Positions 15,909-24,016 of a stretch of 64,000 bases of DNA are shown piece by piece (the first letter of the stretch is position 1; every line of letters starts with the position of its first letter). The position numbers were made by a program, and so were the translations under genes. Source of the stretch: Ruegeria intermedia (GTDB lineage: Bacteria; Pseudomonadota; Alphaproteobacteria; Rhodobacterales; Rhodobacteraceae); contig NZ_FQVK01000003.1 in NCBI RefSeq assembly GCF_900129345.1, forward strand, positions 124,001 to 188,000, read 5' to 3'. The notes below the pieces were generated by a model. It did no database searches, was not told the DNA's origin, and saw nothing but the letters and a program-made list of their open reading frames with translations.

Positions 15909-16940
15909 TTATTCCTCCATCACGCCTTTGCGGCCCATCAGACCCCGCGGACGGGTCAGAAGAACGATGATGGCGACAAGGTAGATGATGATCTGGTTGA
16001 TGCCCGGGATCGTGGTGGTCGCCCAGGTGGTCGAGGCAAAGCTTTCAAGGATGCCCAGAAGGAACCCGGCCAGAACCGCGCCGGGCAGCGAGCCCATGCC
16101 GCCGACCACGACGACCACGAAGCTGAGCACAAGGAAATCCATGCCCATGTGATAGTTGGGCGGGTTCAGCGGGCCGTACATCACGCCCGCCAGGCCAGCC
16201 ACGGCGGCGGCGATGCCGAACATGATGGTGAACCGCCGGTCGATGTTGATGCCCAGGAGGCCCACGGTCTCGCGATCGGCCATGCCGGCGCGCACGACCA
16301 TGCCGAAGGTGGTGAACTGCAGGAACGAGAACACGCCCCCGATGATCACCACCGCGAACAGGAAATAGACCAGACGCCAGATCGGATAGATGATCGCGTT
16401 GGGATCGAACCCAAGCGCCACGCCCAGATCGACCGACCCGCTCAACGCAGCGGGCGGCGGGGTCTGGATGGGGTTGGCGCCGAAGAAATACTTGATGATC
16501 TCCTGCAGGACGATGGCAAGGCCGAAGGTGACCAGGATCTGGTCGGCATGCGGACGCTTGTAGAAATGCTTGATCAGGCCGCGTTCCATCACGTAGCCGA
16601 CCATCAGCATGATCGGGATGGCGAACAGGATGGCCAGTGGCACGGACCAGTCGATGATGGTCGCGCCCAGCTCGGGGCCGAACCAGCTTTCGACATAAGG
16701 GGTCTTCACCTTCAGCGGGTTGCCCAGAAAGTCTGTCTGGGTTTCGTCGATGACCTCGTAGCTGAGGTTGAAGATCTTCTGAAGCGTGACGGCACAGAAG
16801 GCGCCGATCATGAACAGGGCCCCGTGGGCAAAGTTCACCACGCCGAGCGTGCCGAAGATCAGCGTCAGCCCCAGCGCAATCAGCGCATAGGCCGAGCCCT
16901 TGTCCAGCCCGTTCAGAATTTGCAGTAGGATTGCGTCCAT
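15909..16940 (-). CDS. livH: Liv-type ABC transporter permease (LivH)
   Basis: A 343-residue permease with the LivH opening (LNGLDKGSAYALIALGLTLIFGTLGVVNFAHGAL) and the C-terminal GGMGSLPGAVLAGFLLG motif. It is longer than E. coli LivH by about 35 residues owing to a periplasmic insertion around residues 55-80 (between ALFMIGAF and the ATIIDWSVPLAI helix). It follows the binding-protein gene after a 105-bp gap that contains a strong hairpin, so its expression is probably set below that of the binding protein. Confidence 0.92.
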   Translation of the reverse strand: MDAILLQILNGLDKGSAYALIALGLTLIFGTLGVVNFAHGALFMIGAFCAVTLQKIFNLSYEVIDETQTDFLGNPLKVKTPYVESWFGPELGATIIDWSVPLAILFAIPIMLMVGYVMERGLIKHFYKRPHADQILVTFGLAIVLQEIIKYFFGANPIQTPPPAALSGSVDLGVALGFDPNAIIYPIWRLVYFLFAVVIIGGVFSFLQFTTFGMVVRAGMADRETVGLLGINIDRRFTIMFGIAAAVAGLAGVMYGPLNPPNYHMGMDFLVLSFVVVVVGGMGSLPGAVLAGFLLGILESFASTTWATTTIPGINQIIIYLVAIIVLLTRPRGLMGRKGVMEE

Positions 16941-17007
16941 TGTCCTTACCTTTGACTGGTCCCGGCAGCGCTCCCCGGTTGTCTGACCGGAGAGAGCCGT
17001 TTTGAGG

Positions 17008-17037
17008 ACTCAGGGGTTTTCTTGCGAAAAACCGAGT
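17008..17037 (-). promoter_or_regulatory. Intercistronic hairpin between binding-protein and permease genes
   Basis: Read on the minus strand the RNA folds as ACTC-GGTTTT-(loop)-AAAACC-CCT-GAGT just 8 bases after the binding-protein stop codon, with no uridine run following. A second small stem, CCGGT/ACCGG, lies just downstream (about 16971-16990). Such hairpins commonly stabilise the upstream message or cause partial termination, giving more binding protein than permease. Confidence 0.45.
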
Positions 17038-17044
17038 GCCGGGA

Positions 17045-18391
17045 TTACGCGCCCGGGTTGCACTTGCCCAGTTCGCCGCCGGCGAACATCGGGTGGTCGG
17101 GTGCGTATTCCACCTGCGCGCGCGGCGTGATCTCGACGATCTCGAGCGTGTCATAGGCGTTGGTCGGGTTCATGTTGCCGCGCACGACCAGCACGTCCTT
17201 GAAGCACTGGTGGTCGTCGGCGCGGTACAGGGTCGGACCATTGCCCAGCCCGTCGAACTCGAAGCCTTCCAGGGCCTCGACGACGCCGCAGGGGTTGAAG
17301 GTGCCGGCGCGTTCGCACGCATCCGCATACAGCAGAACCTGGGCATAGCAGGTCTGGGCCGAGTTCGACGGCGGCTTGCCGTATTTCTCGCCGAACGACT
17401 TCACGAAAGCCTTGGTGCCCTCATCCTGCAACTGCCAGTTCCAGTTCATCGAACCCAGCACGCCCTTGATGTTCTCGCCCGCACCGGCGGCCATCAGTTC
17501 CGAATACAGCGGAACGACGATCTTGAAGTCCTTGCCGTTCACGACCTTGTCCAGCAGGCCGAACTGGATCGCGTTGGTCAGCGAGTTGACCATGTTGCCG
17601 CCGTAGTGGTTCAGAACCAGCACGTCCGCGCCCGAGTTCAGAATCGGCGCGATGTAGGACGAGAAGTCGGTCGATGCCAGCGGGGTCTTGACGGTGTTGA
17701 CCGTTTCCCAGCCCATCGCCTCGGTCGAGGCGACGATCGACTCTTCCTGGGTCCAGCCCCAGTTGTAGTCGGCGGTCAGGTGATAGGCCCGGCGGTCGGT
17801 GCCCATTTCCTTGGCCAGCACCGGCGCCAGCGCCGCGCCCGACATGTAGGCGTTGAAGAAGTGACGGAAGCCGTTTGCCTTCTTGTCCTTGCCGGTGGTG
17901 TCGTTGGCGTGGGTCAGGCCGGCCATGAAGATCACGCCCGCCTCCTGGCAGAGGCCCTGAACCGCCACGGCCACGCCCGAGGACGAGCCGCCGTTGATCA
18001 TGATCGCGCCATCCTTTTCGATCATCGACTTGGCCGATGCGCGCGCCGCGTCCGACTTGGTCTGCGTGTCGCCGGTGACGAACTCGACCTTCTTGCCCAG
18101 GATGCCGTTGCCTTTCAGCGCCTTCGACGTGAAGGTGTTCAGGCAGCCGCCGTCGCCTTCGCCGTTCAGGTGCTCGACCGCCAGCTGCTGCGCCAGCAGT
18201 TCGTCATTGCCTTCTTCGGCATAGGGGCCGGTCTGCGGCACGTTGAAGCCCAGCGTGACCGTGCCGCCCGTGGGTTCGTTGGTATAGGCCGCGGCCGACG
18301 AGGCCGTGAAGATCGTCGGCAGAGCCAGGCCGGCGCTTGTGACGGCACCGGACTTCAGCACGCCGCGACGCGTGACAGATTTGTTTGACAT
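17045..18391 (-). CDS. Liv-type ABC transporter substrate-binding protein with Tat signal
   Basis: A 448-residue periplasmic binding protein of the Peripla_BP_6 (HAAT) family. The N-terminus, MSNKSVTRRGVLKSGAVTSA, is a twin-arginine signal (RRGVLK), so the protein is probably exported folded. The mature part begins near AAAYTNEPTGGTV and contains the family's TGPYAEEG ligand loop, GGSSSGVAVAVQGL and ADYNWGW segments. GGAGG is 5 bases before the ATG at 18391; the frame upstream of it has no such site. It is first in the operon and followed by LivH, LivM, LivG and LivF. At 448 residues it is longer than LivK (about 370), closer to urea/amide-binding relatives. The ligand is unknown. Confidence 0.9.
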   Translation of the reverse strand: MSNKSVTRRGVLKSGAVTSAGLALPTIFTASSAAAYTNEPTGGTVTLGFNVPQTGPYAEEGNDELLAQQLAVEHLNGEGDGGCLNTFTSKALKGNGILGKKVEFVTGDTQTKSDAARASAKSMIEKDGAIMINGGSSSGVAVAVQGLCQEAGVIFMAGLTHANDTTGKDKKANGFRHFFNAYMSGAALAPVLAKEMGTDRRAYHLTADYNWGWTQEESIVASTEAMGWETVNTVKTPLASTDFSSYIAPILNSGADVLVLNHYGGNMVNSLTNAIQFGLLDKVVNGKDFKIVVPLYSELMAAGAGENIKGVLGSMNWNWQLQDEGTKAFVKSFGEKYGKPPSNSAQTCYAQVLLYADACERAGTFNPCGVVEALEGFEFDGLGNGPTLYRADDHQCFKDVLVVRGNMNPTNAYDTLEIVEITPRAQVEYAPDHPMFAGGELGKCNPGA

Positions 18392-18797
18392 GAATTCCTC
18401 CCATTCAGCGGGTTGCGCCCTCGGGCTCCTCTTCCGTCGGGTAAAACACAACCTCGCAAGGCAAGTATGGGGGGCAGATGGAAAATTCCCCAACAAGTGG
18501 CTGGAAAGGAAATATTATTTTGTAAAAAAATGTACTACGCTTCGAGGAAGCCTGTAAACATCCGCGAGTGGATCCGGATTATCCCGCTGTTGCAAAGCGG
18601 TTTCCTCGAAAACTTTTTCGCCGTTCGGCGACAGAGCCGTCGGTGCCGCCATGCAAGCTTGGCGGGTATTTTGCGGTGTACCCCCGTATGCATTGCCACG
18701 GCGCGTCGATTTTCCCGATCTGCCGCGCAATGTCGGGCGGATTCGCGCCGTCCAAGCGTGCGCGCCGGATACCGTTTCCAACAAGATCGAGTGGAGA
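18392..18797. other. Intergenic region upstream of the Liv operon
   Basis: 406 bp with no convincing gene. It is A/T-richer near 18495-18540 (runs of A and T just upstream of the Liv operon, where its promoter should lie). A small perfect stem, TCGCC-GTTC-GGCGA, occurs at 18618-18631 without a T run. I found no clear regulator palindrome or terminator. Confidence 0.5.
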
Positions 18798-18881
18798 TGG
18801 TGGGCGACCCTGGAATCGAACCAGGCGTGCGTCTCCGCGAGGGAGTTACAGTCCCCTGCCACACCTTGCGGCCTGTCGCCC
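18798..18881 (-). tRNA. tRNA-Tyr (anticodon GTA)
   Basis: Minus-strand sequence folds as a class II tRNA: acceptor GGGCGAC (18875-18881) pairs with GTCGCCC (18802-18808), followed by discriminator A and an encoded CCA. The anticodon stem-loop is GGGGA-CTGTAAC-TCCCT, giving anticodon GTA (Tyr). The T-arm contains GGTTCGATTCC and there is a long variable arm, as expected for tRNA-Tyr. Divergent from rlmB. Confidence 0.95.
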
Positions 18882-18997
18882 ACTGTCAGGCGTTGCACCT
18901 GACGTGGAGGCGTGATTACTAGCGCTCAAAAGCAGCGTCAACAGGAAAATTCCGCTTTGGCGCAGGAAACATCTCTTCCGGCCCGGAGGCCAGCAAA

Positions 18998-19771
18998 ATG
19001 AAGAAACCGAAGTGGGTGATCGAGAAGGAACAGGCGCGCAAGGCGGCGGGTTCCGAAACCGTCTGGCTGTTCGGATTGCACGCCGTGCGCGACGCGCTGA
19101 TGAACCCCAAGCGGCAGAAATTGCGCCTGATCGTGACCCGCAACGCGCAGGGCAAGCTGGCCGAGGCCATCGCCGCAGCCGGTATCCAGCCAGAGGTCGT
19201 TGATGCGCGCAAGTTCACCGCCCCGATCGACCCGGGCTCGGTGCATCAGGGCGCGGCGCTTGAGGTCAAGCCGCTGGAATGGGGCGGGCTTGCCGAGAAC
19301 TGCATCGGGCGCGAAAATCCGCGGGTGCTGCTTTTGGATCGCGTCACCGATCCGCACAATGTGGGGGCGATTCTGCGCTCGGCCGAGGTTCTGGGCGCCA
19401 GCGCGGTGATCGGCACACGCCATCACTCGGCGCCGGAAACCGGTGCTCTGGCCAAGACCGCGAGCGGGGCGCTTGAACGCCAGCCTTATCTGCGGGTGCG
19501 CAACCTGGCCGACGCCATCGTCGAATTGCAGAACATGGGGTTCCTGGTTCTGGGCCTGGACGGCGAGGCCGACCAGACTATCGAGGCGGCTCTGGACGGT
19601 CGGCGCGATCAACCCGTGGCCCTGGTTCTGGGTGCCGAGGGGCCGGGGCTGCGTCAGAAGACCAAGGAAACCGTGGATCAGCTTGTCAAAATTGACGCGG
19701 CGGGCGGTTTTGGATCGCTGAACGTCTCAAATGCCGCGGCGATTGCCCTATATGCGTCTCAGTCGCATTGA
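18998..19771 (+). CDS. rlmB: 23S rRNA 2'-O-methyltransferase, RlmB/SpoU family
   Basis: A 257-residue SPOUT methyltransferase. The N-terminal substrate-binding domain reads VWLFGLHAVRDALMNPKR (residues 22-39). The catalytic domain has motif 1 LDRVTDPHNVGAILRSAEVLGA (split here as LDRVTDPHNVGAILR and SAEVLGA), motif 2 LVLGAEGPGLRQKT and motif 3 GFGSLNVSNAAAIALY, which build the knotted SAM site. RlmB methylates the ribose of G2251 in 23S rRNA; TrmH-type relatives act on tRNA G18, and the N-terminal domain favours RlmB. The start is the ATG at 18998, 116 bp from the divergent tRNA-Tyr. Confidence 0.9.
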   Translation: MKKPKWVIEKEQARKAAGSETVWLFGLHAVRDALMNPKRQKLRLIVTRNAQGKLAEAIAAAGIQPEVVDARKFTAPIDPGSVHQGAALEVKPLEWGGLAENCIGRENPRVLLLDRVTDPHNVGAILRSAEVLGASAVIGTRHHSAPETGALAKTASGALERQPYLRVRNLADAIVELQNMGFLVLGLDGEADQTIEAALDGRRDQPVALVLGAEGPGLRQKTKETVDQLVKIDAAGGFGSLNVSNAAAIALYASQSH

Positions 19772-19783
19772 AAGGAGAAAGCC

Positions 19784-20074
19784 ATTCCCGCCCCGTCCAA
19801 GATTGCCACATGCTGCTATTGCGGCACCCGCGCCGCGTTGGTTCTGAGGGGCCGCGAGCGGCATGAGTTGAGCTGCTCCAGTTGCGGCGCTCCGCTGCAT
19901 GAGCTCAAAATGCTGCCCCGCAAGAGGGCGGCGGACCCTGCGGCGCGCAAGACGGCCAACGTGGCGGTGCCGCGCAACGCGCCGATTAAAAGCAAGCGCC
20001 GAAAAAAGAAAAAGAGCCTGCTGTCTCGGGTGCTGGATGAGGCCTGGGACGTCATCGAAGATGTTTTCGACTGA
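19784..20074 (+). CDS. Small zinc-ribbon basic protein, probable ATT start
   Basis: A 96-residue protein if translation starts at the ATT at 19784. The N-terminal part is a zinc ribbon, CCYCGTRA...CSSCGAPLHEL, followed by a very basic stretch (SKRRKKKK) and an acidic amphipathic tail (DEAWDVIEDVFD). The perfect SD AAAGGAG (19771-19777) stands 6 bases before this ATT. The only conventional start in frame is a TTG at 19838, which would delete the first knuckle. It follows rlmB by 12 bp and is probably co-transcribed with it. I cannot name a function; a nucleic-acid- or ribosome-associated protein is a reasonable guess. Confidence 0.7.
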   Translation: MPAPSKIATCCYCGTRAALVLRGRERHELSCSSCGAPLHELKMLPRKRAADPAARKTANVAVPRNAPIKSKRRKKKKSLLSRVLDEAWDVIEDVFD

Positions 20075-20167
20075 ACGCAGCGTGACACGCGGCTTCACAA
20101 CTGCGTCAAGGGGGTTTCGTCGCGCGGCAAAAGTTGCATCTTAGGGGTCTGTTGATTTTGAAATGTG

Positions 20168-20626
20168 ATGCTGATGCTGACCCGACGTTCCGTTCTTGCT
20201 GGTGTGGGCCTGTCCGCCCTCGCTCCGTCCGTGCTTTGGGCGCAAAAGCGGGCGGTGTTCTTTGCGACCGAAAATGGGGCGATGTCCGGCTTTGACGCCG
20301 TGGCCTATTTCCGGGGCGGCCGGCCGATGCGCGGAAGGCCCGACGTCATGGTGATGTGGAAGGGGGCCGCCTGGCATTTCGTGTCGCAGGAACACCGCGA
20401 GGCGTTCGAGCGCAATCCGCGGGCCTTTGCGCCGCGATTCGGCGGGTATTGCGCCTTTGCCATGGCGCATGGTCAGCTCAGCAGTGCGGATCCGACGGCC
20501 TGGAAAATCGTGGATGGGCGCCTGTACCTGACCCACTCGCCGGTGGTCGAAAAGATCTGGGAGGCCAACATGGCAGACTATATCCGCAAGGCCGAGGTGA
20601 ACTGGCCGGACGTCCTGTATCGCTGA
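20168..20626 (+). CDS. YHS-domain protein with export signal
   Basis: About 152 residues. It begins with a twin-arginine-like leader (LTRRSVLAGVGLSALAPSVLWAQ). The mature part is a YHS-type fold: GFDAVAYFRGGRP, WKGAAWHFVSQEHREAFERNP, FGGYCAFAMAHGQL and WKIVDGRLYLTHS. These small periplasmic proteins are known from many Rhodobacterales; some YHS domains bind metal through Cys and His, of which one Cys (GGYC) is present here. Starts at 20165 (GTG), 20168 and 20174 are all possible and none has a strong SD. Function not established. Confidence 0.8.
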   Translation: MLMLTRRSVLAGVGLSALAPSVLWAQKRAVFFATENGAMSGFDAVAYFRGGRPMRGRPDVMVMWKGAAWHFVSQEHREAFERNPRAFAPRFGGYCAFAMAHGQLSSADPTAWKIVDGRLYLTHSPVVEKIWEANMADYIRKAEVNWPDVLYR

Positions 20627-20699
20627 CAGGCTGAGCGAAATTGGCGGATGTCATCAAAAAAATCAGCGCTACCTCTTTTTTTTACGAAACTCGTGCTTA

Positions 20700-20793
20700 A
20701 ATGTCACAGTGACCGCGGATTGGAACTGCCGCGGGTCATTTCACTGTCCCTCGTTCCAAAACTCGGCGCCCAAGGTTTCTTGGGCGCTTTTTT
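20700..20793 (+). ncRNA. Candidate intergenic small RNA
   Basis: In the 197-bp gap after the YHS gene, an A/T-rich stretch (20655-20700) precedes a stem TGACC-GCGG / CCGC-GGGTCA near 20711-20739 and ends in a strong terminator at 20766-20793. A transcript of about 95 nt with two hairpins is suggested. The alternative is that the terminator simply ends the YHS transcript. No known RNA family is recognised. Confidence 0.3.
20766..20793 (+). terminator. Rho-independent terminator
   Basis: A perfect 9-bp stem GCGCCCAAG / CTTGGGCGC with a 4-base loop (GTTT), followed by six T. It closes the YHS-gene transcript or the candidate small RNA upstream, 31 bp before the next gene. Confidence 0.85.
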
Positions 20794-20823
20794 CTTGCCG
20801 GAACTGCAGCTAGGCTGGCACGC

Positions 20824-21294
20824 ATGAGCAGCTATTCCGATGAATACCTGAAATCCATCTTGCAGCGGACCAAGGTCATCGCGGTCGTGGGTGTGTCGAT
20901 GAATCCGGTGCGGCCCAGTTATTATGTGGCGCGCTACCTTTCGCTGAAAGGATACAACGTGATACCGGTCAATCCGGGTCATGCGGGGGCGAGCCTGTTC
21001 GGGCAGACCGTGCGCGCTTCGCTGTCCGAAATCTCGGAACCGGTTGATCTGGTGGACATTTTCCGCAGATCCGAGGCCGTTCCCCCGATCGTGGACGAGG
21101 CATTGGCCGCGTTTCCCGAGTTGCGCACGATCTGGATGCAGATCGGTGTCGAGAATGCCCAGGCCGCGGCGGTGGCGCAGGCGCGCGGGGTTGATGTGGT
21201 GATGAACCGCTGCCCCAAGATCGAATATCAACGCCTGTTCGGAGAGTTGCGCATGGGCGGGTTCGCCACGGGGATCATCTCGTCAAAGCTCTAG
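20824..21294 (+). CDS. CoA-binding domain protein (YccU type)
   Basis: A 156-residue Rossmann-fold protein of the CoA_binding_2 family. The nucleotide loop reads VIAVVGVSMNPVRPSYYVARYL and is followed by GYNVIPVNPGHAG, PVDLVDIFRRSEAVPPIVDEAL, IWMQIGVENAQAA and VMNRCPKIEY, the last being the family's hallmark. Related single-domain proteins bind CoA or NAD without catalysis known; some yeast-to-bacterial homologues protect CoA or act in acyl metabolism. The start has GCTGGCACGC just upstream and no strong SD. It stands alone between a terminator and a convergent lipoprotein gene. Confidence 0.85.
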   Translation: MSSYSDEYLKSILQRTKVIAVVGVSMNPVRPSYYVARYLSLKGYNVIPVNPGHAGASLFGQTVRASLSEISEPVDLVDIFRRSEAVPPIVDEALAAFPELRTIWMQIGVENAQAAAVAQARGVDVVMNRCPKIEYQRLFGELRMGGFATGIISSKL

Positions 21295-21298
21295 CTGC

Positions 21299-21874
21299 TC
21301 AGTTGGCCGTCTCCGGTTTCAGCCGGGCTGCCTGCTCTTGCCGTCTTTTCTCCAGCACGATGTCGCGCGGGACCCAGTCATAGCGCGTGTCCTTGCGCAA
21401 GGGGCTCCAATATAGGACCCCACCATAGCGCCACGGGTCCAGAACGACACCGTCGTACATCGAATCGCCGCGTCGGCTGATGATGGCCGTGCTGTGATCG
21501 ATTCGGAAGGGGTTGTCGGCGTTGGCGATCGCGCGGTGCAGGGTCAGCGTGCGAAACTTCTCCTGCTTCAGGCGCCGCTCGATGTCCTCGGCCCAGTGCC
21601 AGCACAGCCCGCGCGGCCGCAGTCCCTTGTTGACCTTGGCGTTGTGGATCAGAGGGAGATCGGTGATCTGGTATTCCTGCGCCAGCTGCGCGGTATAGGC
21701 ATGGGCGATGCGGGCCGCGCGCTGGGCCTCTTCCGGGTCCACTTCGGGCCCCAGCGCCCGGATCTGGGCGGCCAGCCGCGCGACATCGTCGCTGCGGGCG
21801 GGCGGCGCGGATGTGCAGGCGCCAAGCCCCAGAATGGCCAGCATCGTCAGTGCCCAGATCATGGGTTTGTACAT
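21299..21874 (-). CDS. Predicted lipoprotein of unknown function
   Basis: A 191-residue protein with signal peptide and lipobox LGAC (Cys20 of MYKPMIWALTMLAILGLGAC). The mature part has an N-terminal helix pair (VARLAAQIRALGPEV, EEAQRAARIAHAYTAQLAQEY), then a conserved-looking domain with GLCWHWAEDIERRL, HRAIANADNPFRIDHSTAIIS and YDGVVLDPWRYGG. The pattern of Cys-Trp-His-Trp with a later HST and D-P-W suggests a papain-like or transglutaminase-like fold, but this is a guess. It converges with the CoA-binding gene with 4 bp between stops. Confidence 0.75.
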   Translation of the reverse strand: MYKPMIWALTMLAILGLGACTSAPPARSDDVARLAAQIRALGPEVDPEEAQRAARIAHAYTAQLAQEYQITDLPLIHNAKVNKGLRPRGLCWHWAEDIERRLKQEKFRTLTLHRAIANADNPFRIDHSTAIISRRGDSMYDGVVLDPWRYGGVLYWSPLRKDTRYDWVPRDIVLEKRRQEQAARLKPETAN

Positions 21875-21959
21875 GCCTGCGTCCCTTGTCGCCCCTGCGC
21901 CCGGCAGGCGCTTCGGTCAACCAGTATAGGGCGCGGACGCCGTCGGTGAAAGCCAGGTC

Positions 21960-22277
21960 TCAGCCCCGGTCGCGTGCGGCCTTTTCGGCGATGCCGCTGG
22001 TGCCCTGCCGCCTGGCAAGCTCGGCCAGAACGTCATCCAGCGCCACGTCGCGCGCGGCCAGCATGACCAGCAGGTGATACAGCACGTCGGCGGCCTCGGA
22101 TGTCAGCCGGGCGCGGTCGCCCTTCACGGCTTCGATGATCGCCTCCACGGCCTCTTCGCCGAACTTTTCTGCACATTTCTCGGGGCCTTTGGACAGTAGC
22201 TTGGCGGTCCAGCTTGATTCGGGGTCGGCGCCCTTTCGGGCTGCGATCGTGGCGGCCAGATCGTCCAGTATGCTCAT
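21960..22277 (-). CDS. hisE: Phosphoribosyl-ATP pyrophosphatase
   Basis: A 105-residue MazG-fold enzyme for the second step of histidine synthesis (PR-ATP to PR-AMP and pyrophosphate). The motif [23 protein letters not shown] followed by [16 protein letters not shown] supplies the acidic metal ligands (here split as KFGEEAVE and EAADVLYHL). It is a stand-alone HisE, not fused to HisI. It overlaps hisF by 4 bp and ends the hisA-hisF-hisE unit. Confidence 0.95.
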   Translation of the reverse strand: MSILDDLAATIAARKGADPESSWTAKLLSKGPEKCAEKFGEEAVEAIIEAVKGDRARLTSEAADVLYHLLVMLAARDVALDDVLAELARRQGTSGIAEKAARDRG

Positions 22278-23035
22278 GTCAGCCTCATGGGGATACCCGC
22301 GGATGCCATGTGCTCTTTGGCCTCGCGGATCGTGTATTCGCCGAAGTGAAAGATCGAGGCCGCAAGCACCGCGCTGGCACCGCCGTCGGTCACGCCTTCG
22401 ACCAAGTGGTCCAGATTGCCCACGCCGCCCGAGGCGATCACTGGCACGTCGACCGCGTCCGAGATCGCGCGGGTGAGCGGAATGTTGAACCCCGCCTTTG
22501 TGCCGTCGCGGTCCATCGAGGTCAGCAGAATTTCGCCCGCGCCCTTGGCAACGACGGTTTTGGCAAATTCGACGGCGTTGATGCCGGTTGGTTTGCGGCC
22601 GCCGTGGGTGAAGATCTGCCATTTGCCGGGGCTGACGGTTTTGGCGTCGATGGCGCAGACGATGCACTGGCTGCCGAATTGGTCGGCAGCTTCGGCGATC
22701 ACGTCGGGGTTGGCCACGGCGGCCGAGTTGAAGCTGACCTTGTCGGCCCCGGCCAGCAGAAGCGCGCGCACGTCTTCCTTGGTGCGCACGCCGCCACCCA
22801 CCGTCAGCGGTACGAAGCACTGCTCGGCCGTGCGCTGAACCACGTCGAACATGGTGCCGCGGTTTTCGTGGGTGGCGTGGATGTCGAGAAAGCAGATCTC
22901 GTCCGCGCCGGCGGCGTCATAGGCCTTGGCCGATTCCACCGGATCGCCGGCGTCGCGCAGGCCCACGAAGTTCACGCCCTTGACCACGCGGCCATCGGCG
23001 ACATCCAGACAGGGAATGATACGGGTTTTCAGCAT
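22274..23035 (-). CDS. hisF: Imidazole glycerol phosphate synthase, cyclase subunit
   Basis: A 253-residue TIM barrel. It starts [20 protein letters not shown], with the catalytic Asp (CLDV, D11) and ends with strand motifs [13 protein letters not shown] and [13 protein letters not shown]; the second catalytic Asp lies in [12 protein letters not shown]. It forms the ammonia channel complex with HisH and makes IGP and AICAR. The start at 23035 gives the family length; the frame upstream runs through the intergenic repeat element. Confidence 0.96.
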   Translation of the reverse strand: MLKTRIIPCLDVADGRVVKGVNFVGLRDAGDPVESAKAYDAAGADEICFLDIHATHENRGTMFDVVQRTAEQCFVPLTVGGGVRTKEDVRALLLAGADKVSFNSAAVANPDVIAEAADQFGSQCIVCAIDAKTVSPGKWQIFTHGGRKPTGINAVEFAKTVVAKGAGEILLTSMDRDGTKAGFNIPLTRAISDAVDVPVIASGGVGNLDHLVEGVTDGGASAVLAASIFHFGEYTIREAKEHMASAGIPMRLT

Positions 23036-23080
23036 GAGGTGGTTATAGTCCCGGGGATTTTGTCGGCGCAATTTGTTTTG

Positions 23081-23157
23081 GCGGGGCAGGGGGCTGTCTG
23101 CCCCCTCTTGGCCTGCGGCCAATTCACCCCCGAGGATATTTCGGGCCAGATGAAGCA
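23081..23157. repeat. Probable dispersed palindromic element between hisF and hisA
   Basis: The 123-bp gap contains a nested structure: GGGGGC-TGTCT-GCCCCC, TTGGCC-TGC-GGCCAA, and then CCCCCGAGGATATTTCGGG followed by CCAGATGAAG. The order of a G/C palindrome followed by GAGGATATTT and a CCAGATGAAG-like tail is one I associate with intergenic repeats scattered in Rhodobacterales genomes. Only this copy is present in the window. Confidence 0.45.
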
Positions 23158-23158
23158 A

Positions 23159-23881
23159 TCAGTCGCGCAATGCTTTCAGCGCTTGGAGCAGATCCAGCGC
23201 CCCGTCATAAAGCGCGCGGCCCGAGATGGCTCCGTTCAGGTTTGCGCCGCAGTCGCGCAGGGCGATCAGGTCGTCGAGCGAGCTGACCCCGCCGCTGGCG
23301 ATCACCGGGACCGAGACCGCGCGGGCCAGTTCGGCCGTGGCCTCGACATTGGGGCCTTGCATCGCGCCGTCGCGGTTGATGTCGGTGTAGATGATCGCCG
23401 CCACGCCCGCGTCTTCGAAGCTGCGCGCCAGGTCGCCCACCATCACGTCGGTTTCCTCGGCCCAGCCCTTGGTGGCGACCCGTCCGTTGCGCGCGTCGAT
23501 GCCGACGGCGACCTGGCCGGGAAAGGCCTTGGCCGCCTGACGGACCAGATCGGGGTTCTCCACCGCCACCGTGCCCAGAATCACTCGGGCCAGCCCTTTG
23601 TCCAGCCAGGTCTCGATCGTGGCCATGTCGCGGATGCCGCCGCCCAGCTGGGCCGGCACGTTGCAGGATTTCAGGATCGCCTCGACCGGGGCGGCATTCA
23701 CGGGTTCTCCGGCGAAGGCGCCGTTCAAGTCCACCAGATGCAGCCATTCGCAGCCGGCCTCGACAAAGGCGCGGGCCTGGGCGGCGGGGTCTTCGTTGAA
23801 GACCGTGGCCTTGTCCATCTCGCCGCGCAGAAGGCGTACGGCCTGGCCGTCTTTCAGGTCGATTGCGGGGTAGAGGATCAT
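23159..23881 (-). CDS. hisA: ProFAR isomerase (phosphoribosylformimino-AICAR-ribotide isomerase)
   Basis: A 240-residue TIM barrel, the fourth step of histidine synthesis. Starts [21 protein letters not shown] with catalytic Asp (AIDLK), continues [34 protein letters not shown], and has the second Asp in [14 protein letters not shown] and the phosphate loop [13 protein letters not shown]. The start at 23881 fits the family N-terminus exactly; the frame upstream has no homology. Confidence 0.96.
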   Translation of the reverse strand: MILYPAIDLKDGQAVRLLRGEMDKATVFNEDPAAQARAFVEAGCEWLHLVDLNGAFAGEPVNAAPVEAILKSCNVPAQLGGGIRDMATIETWLDKGLARVILGTVAVENPDLVRQAAKAFPGQVAVGIDARNGRVATKGWAEETDVMVGDLARSFEDAGVAAIIYTDINRDGAMQGPNVEATAELARAVSVPVIASGGVSSLDDLIALRDCGANLNGAISGRALYDGALDLLQALKALRD

Positions 23882-24016
23882 GTCGGGCGGCCTTTTCGTG
23901 ACTGGTACTGGCGCGGGATATGGCACAGGCGGGGCAGGGGATGCAACGCGACGCAAAGTCAATCTTGCCCGAACGGGTGCCGGCGGTCAGACTGCCTGCA
24001 AAACAGGGAGGATACC

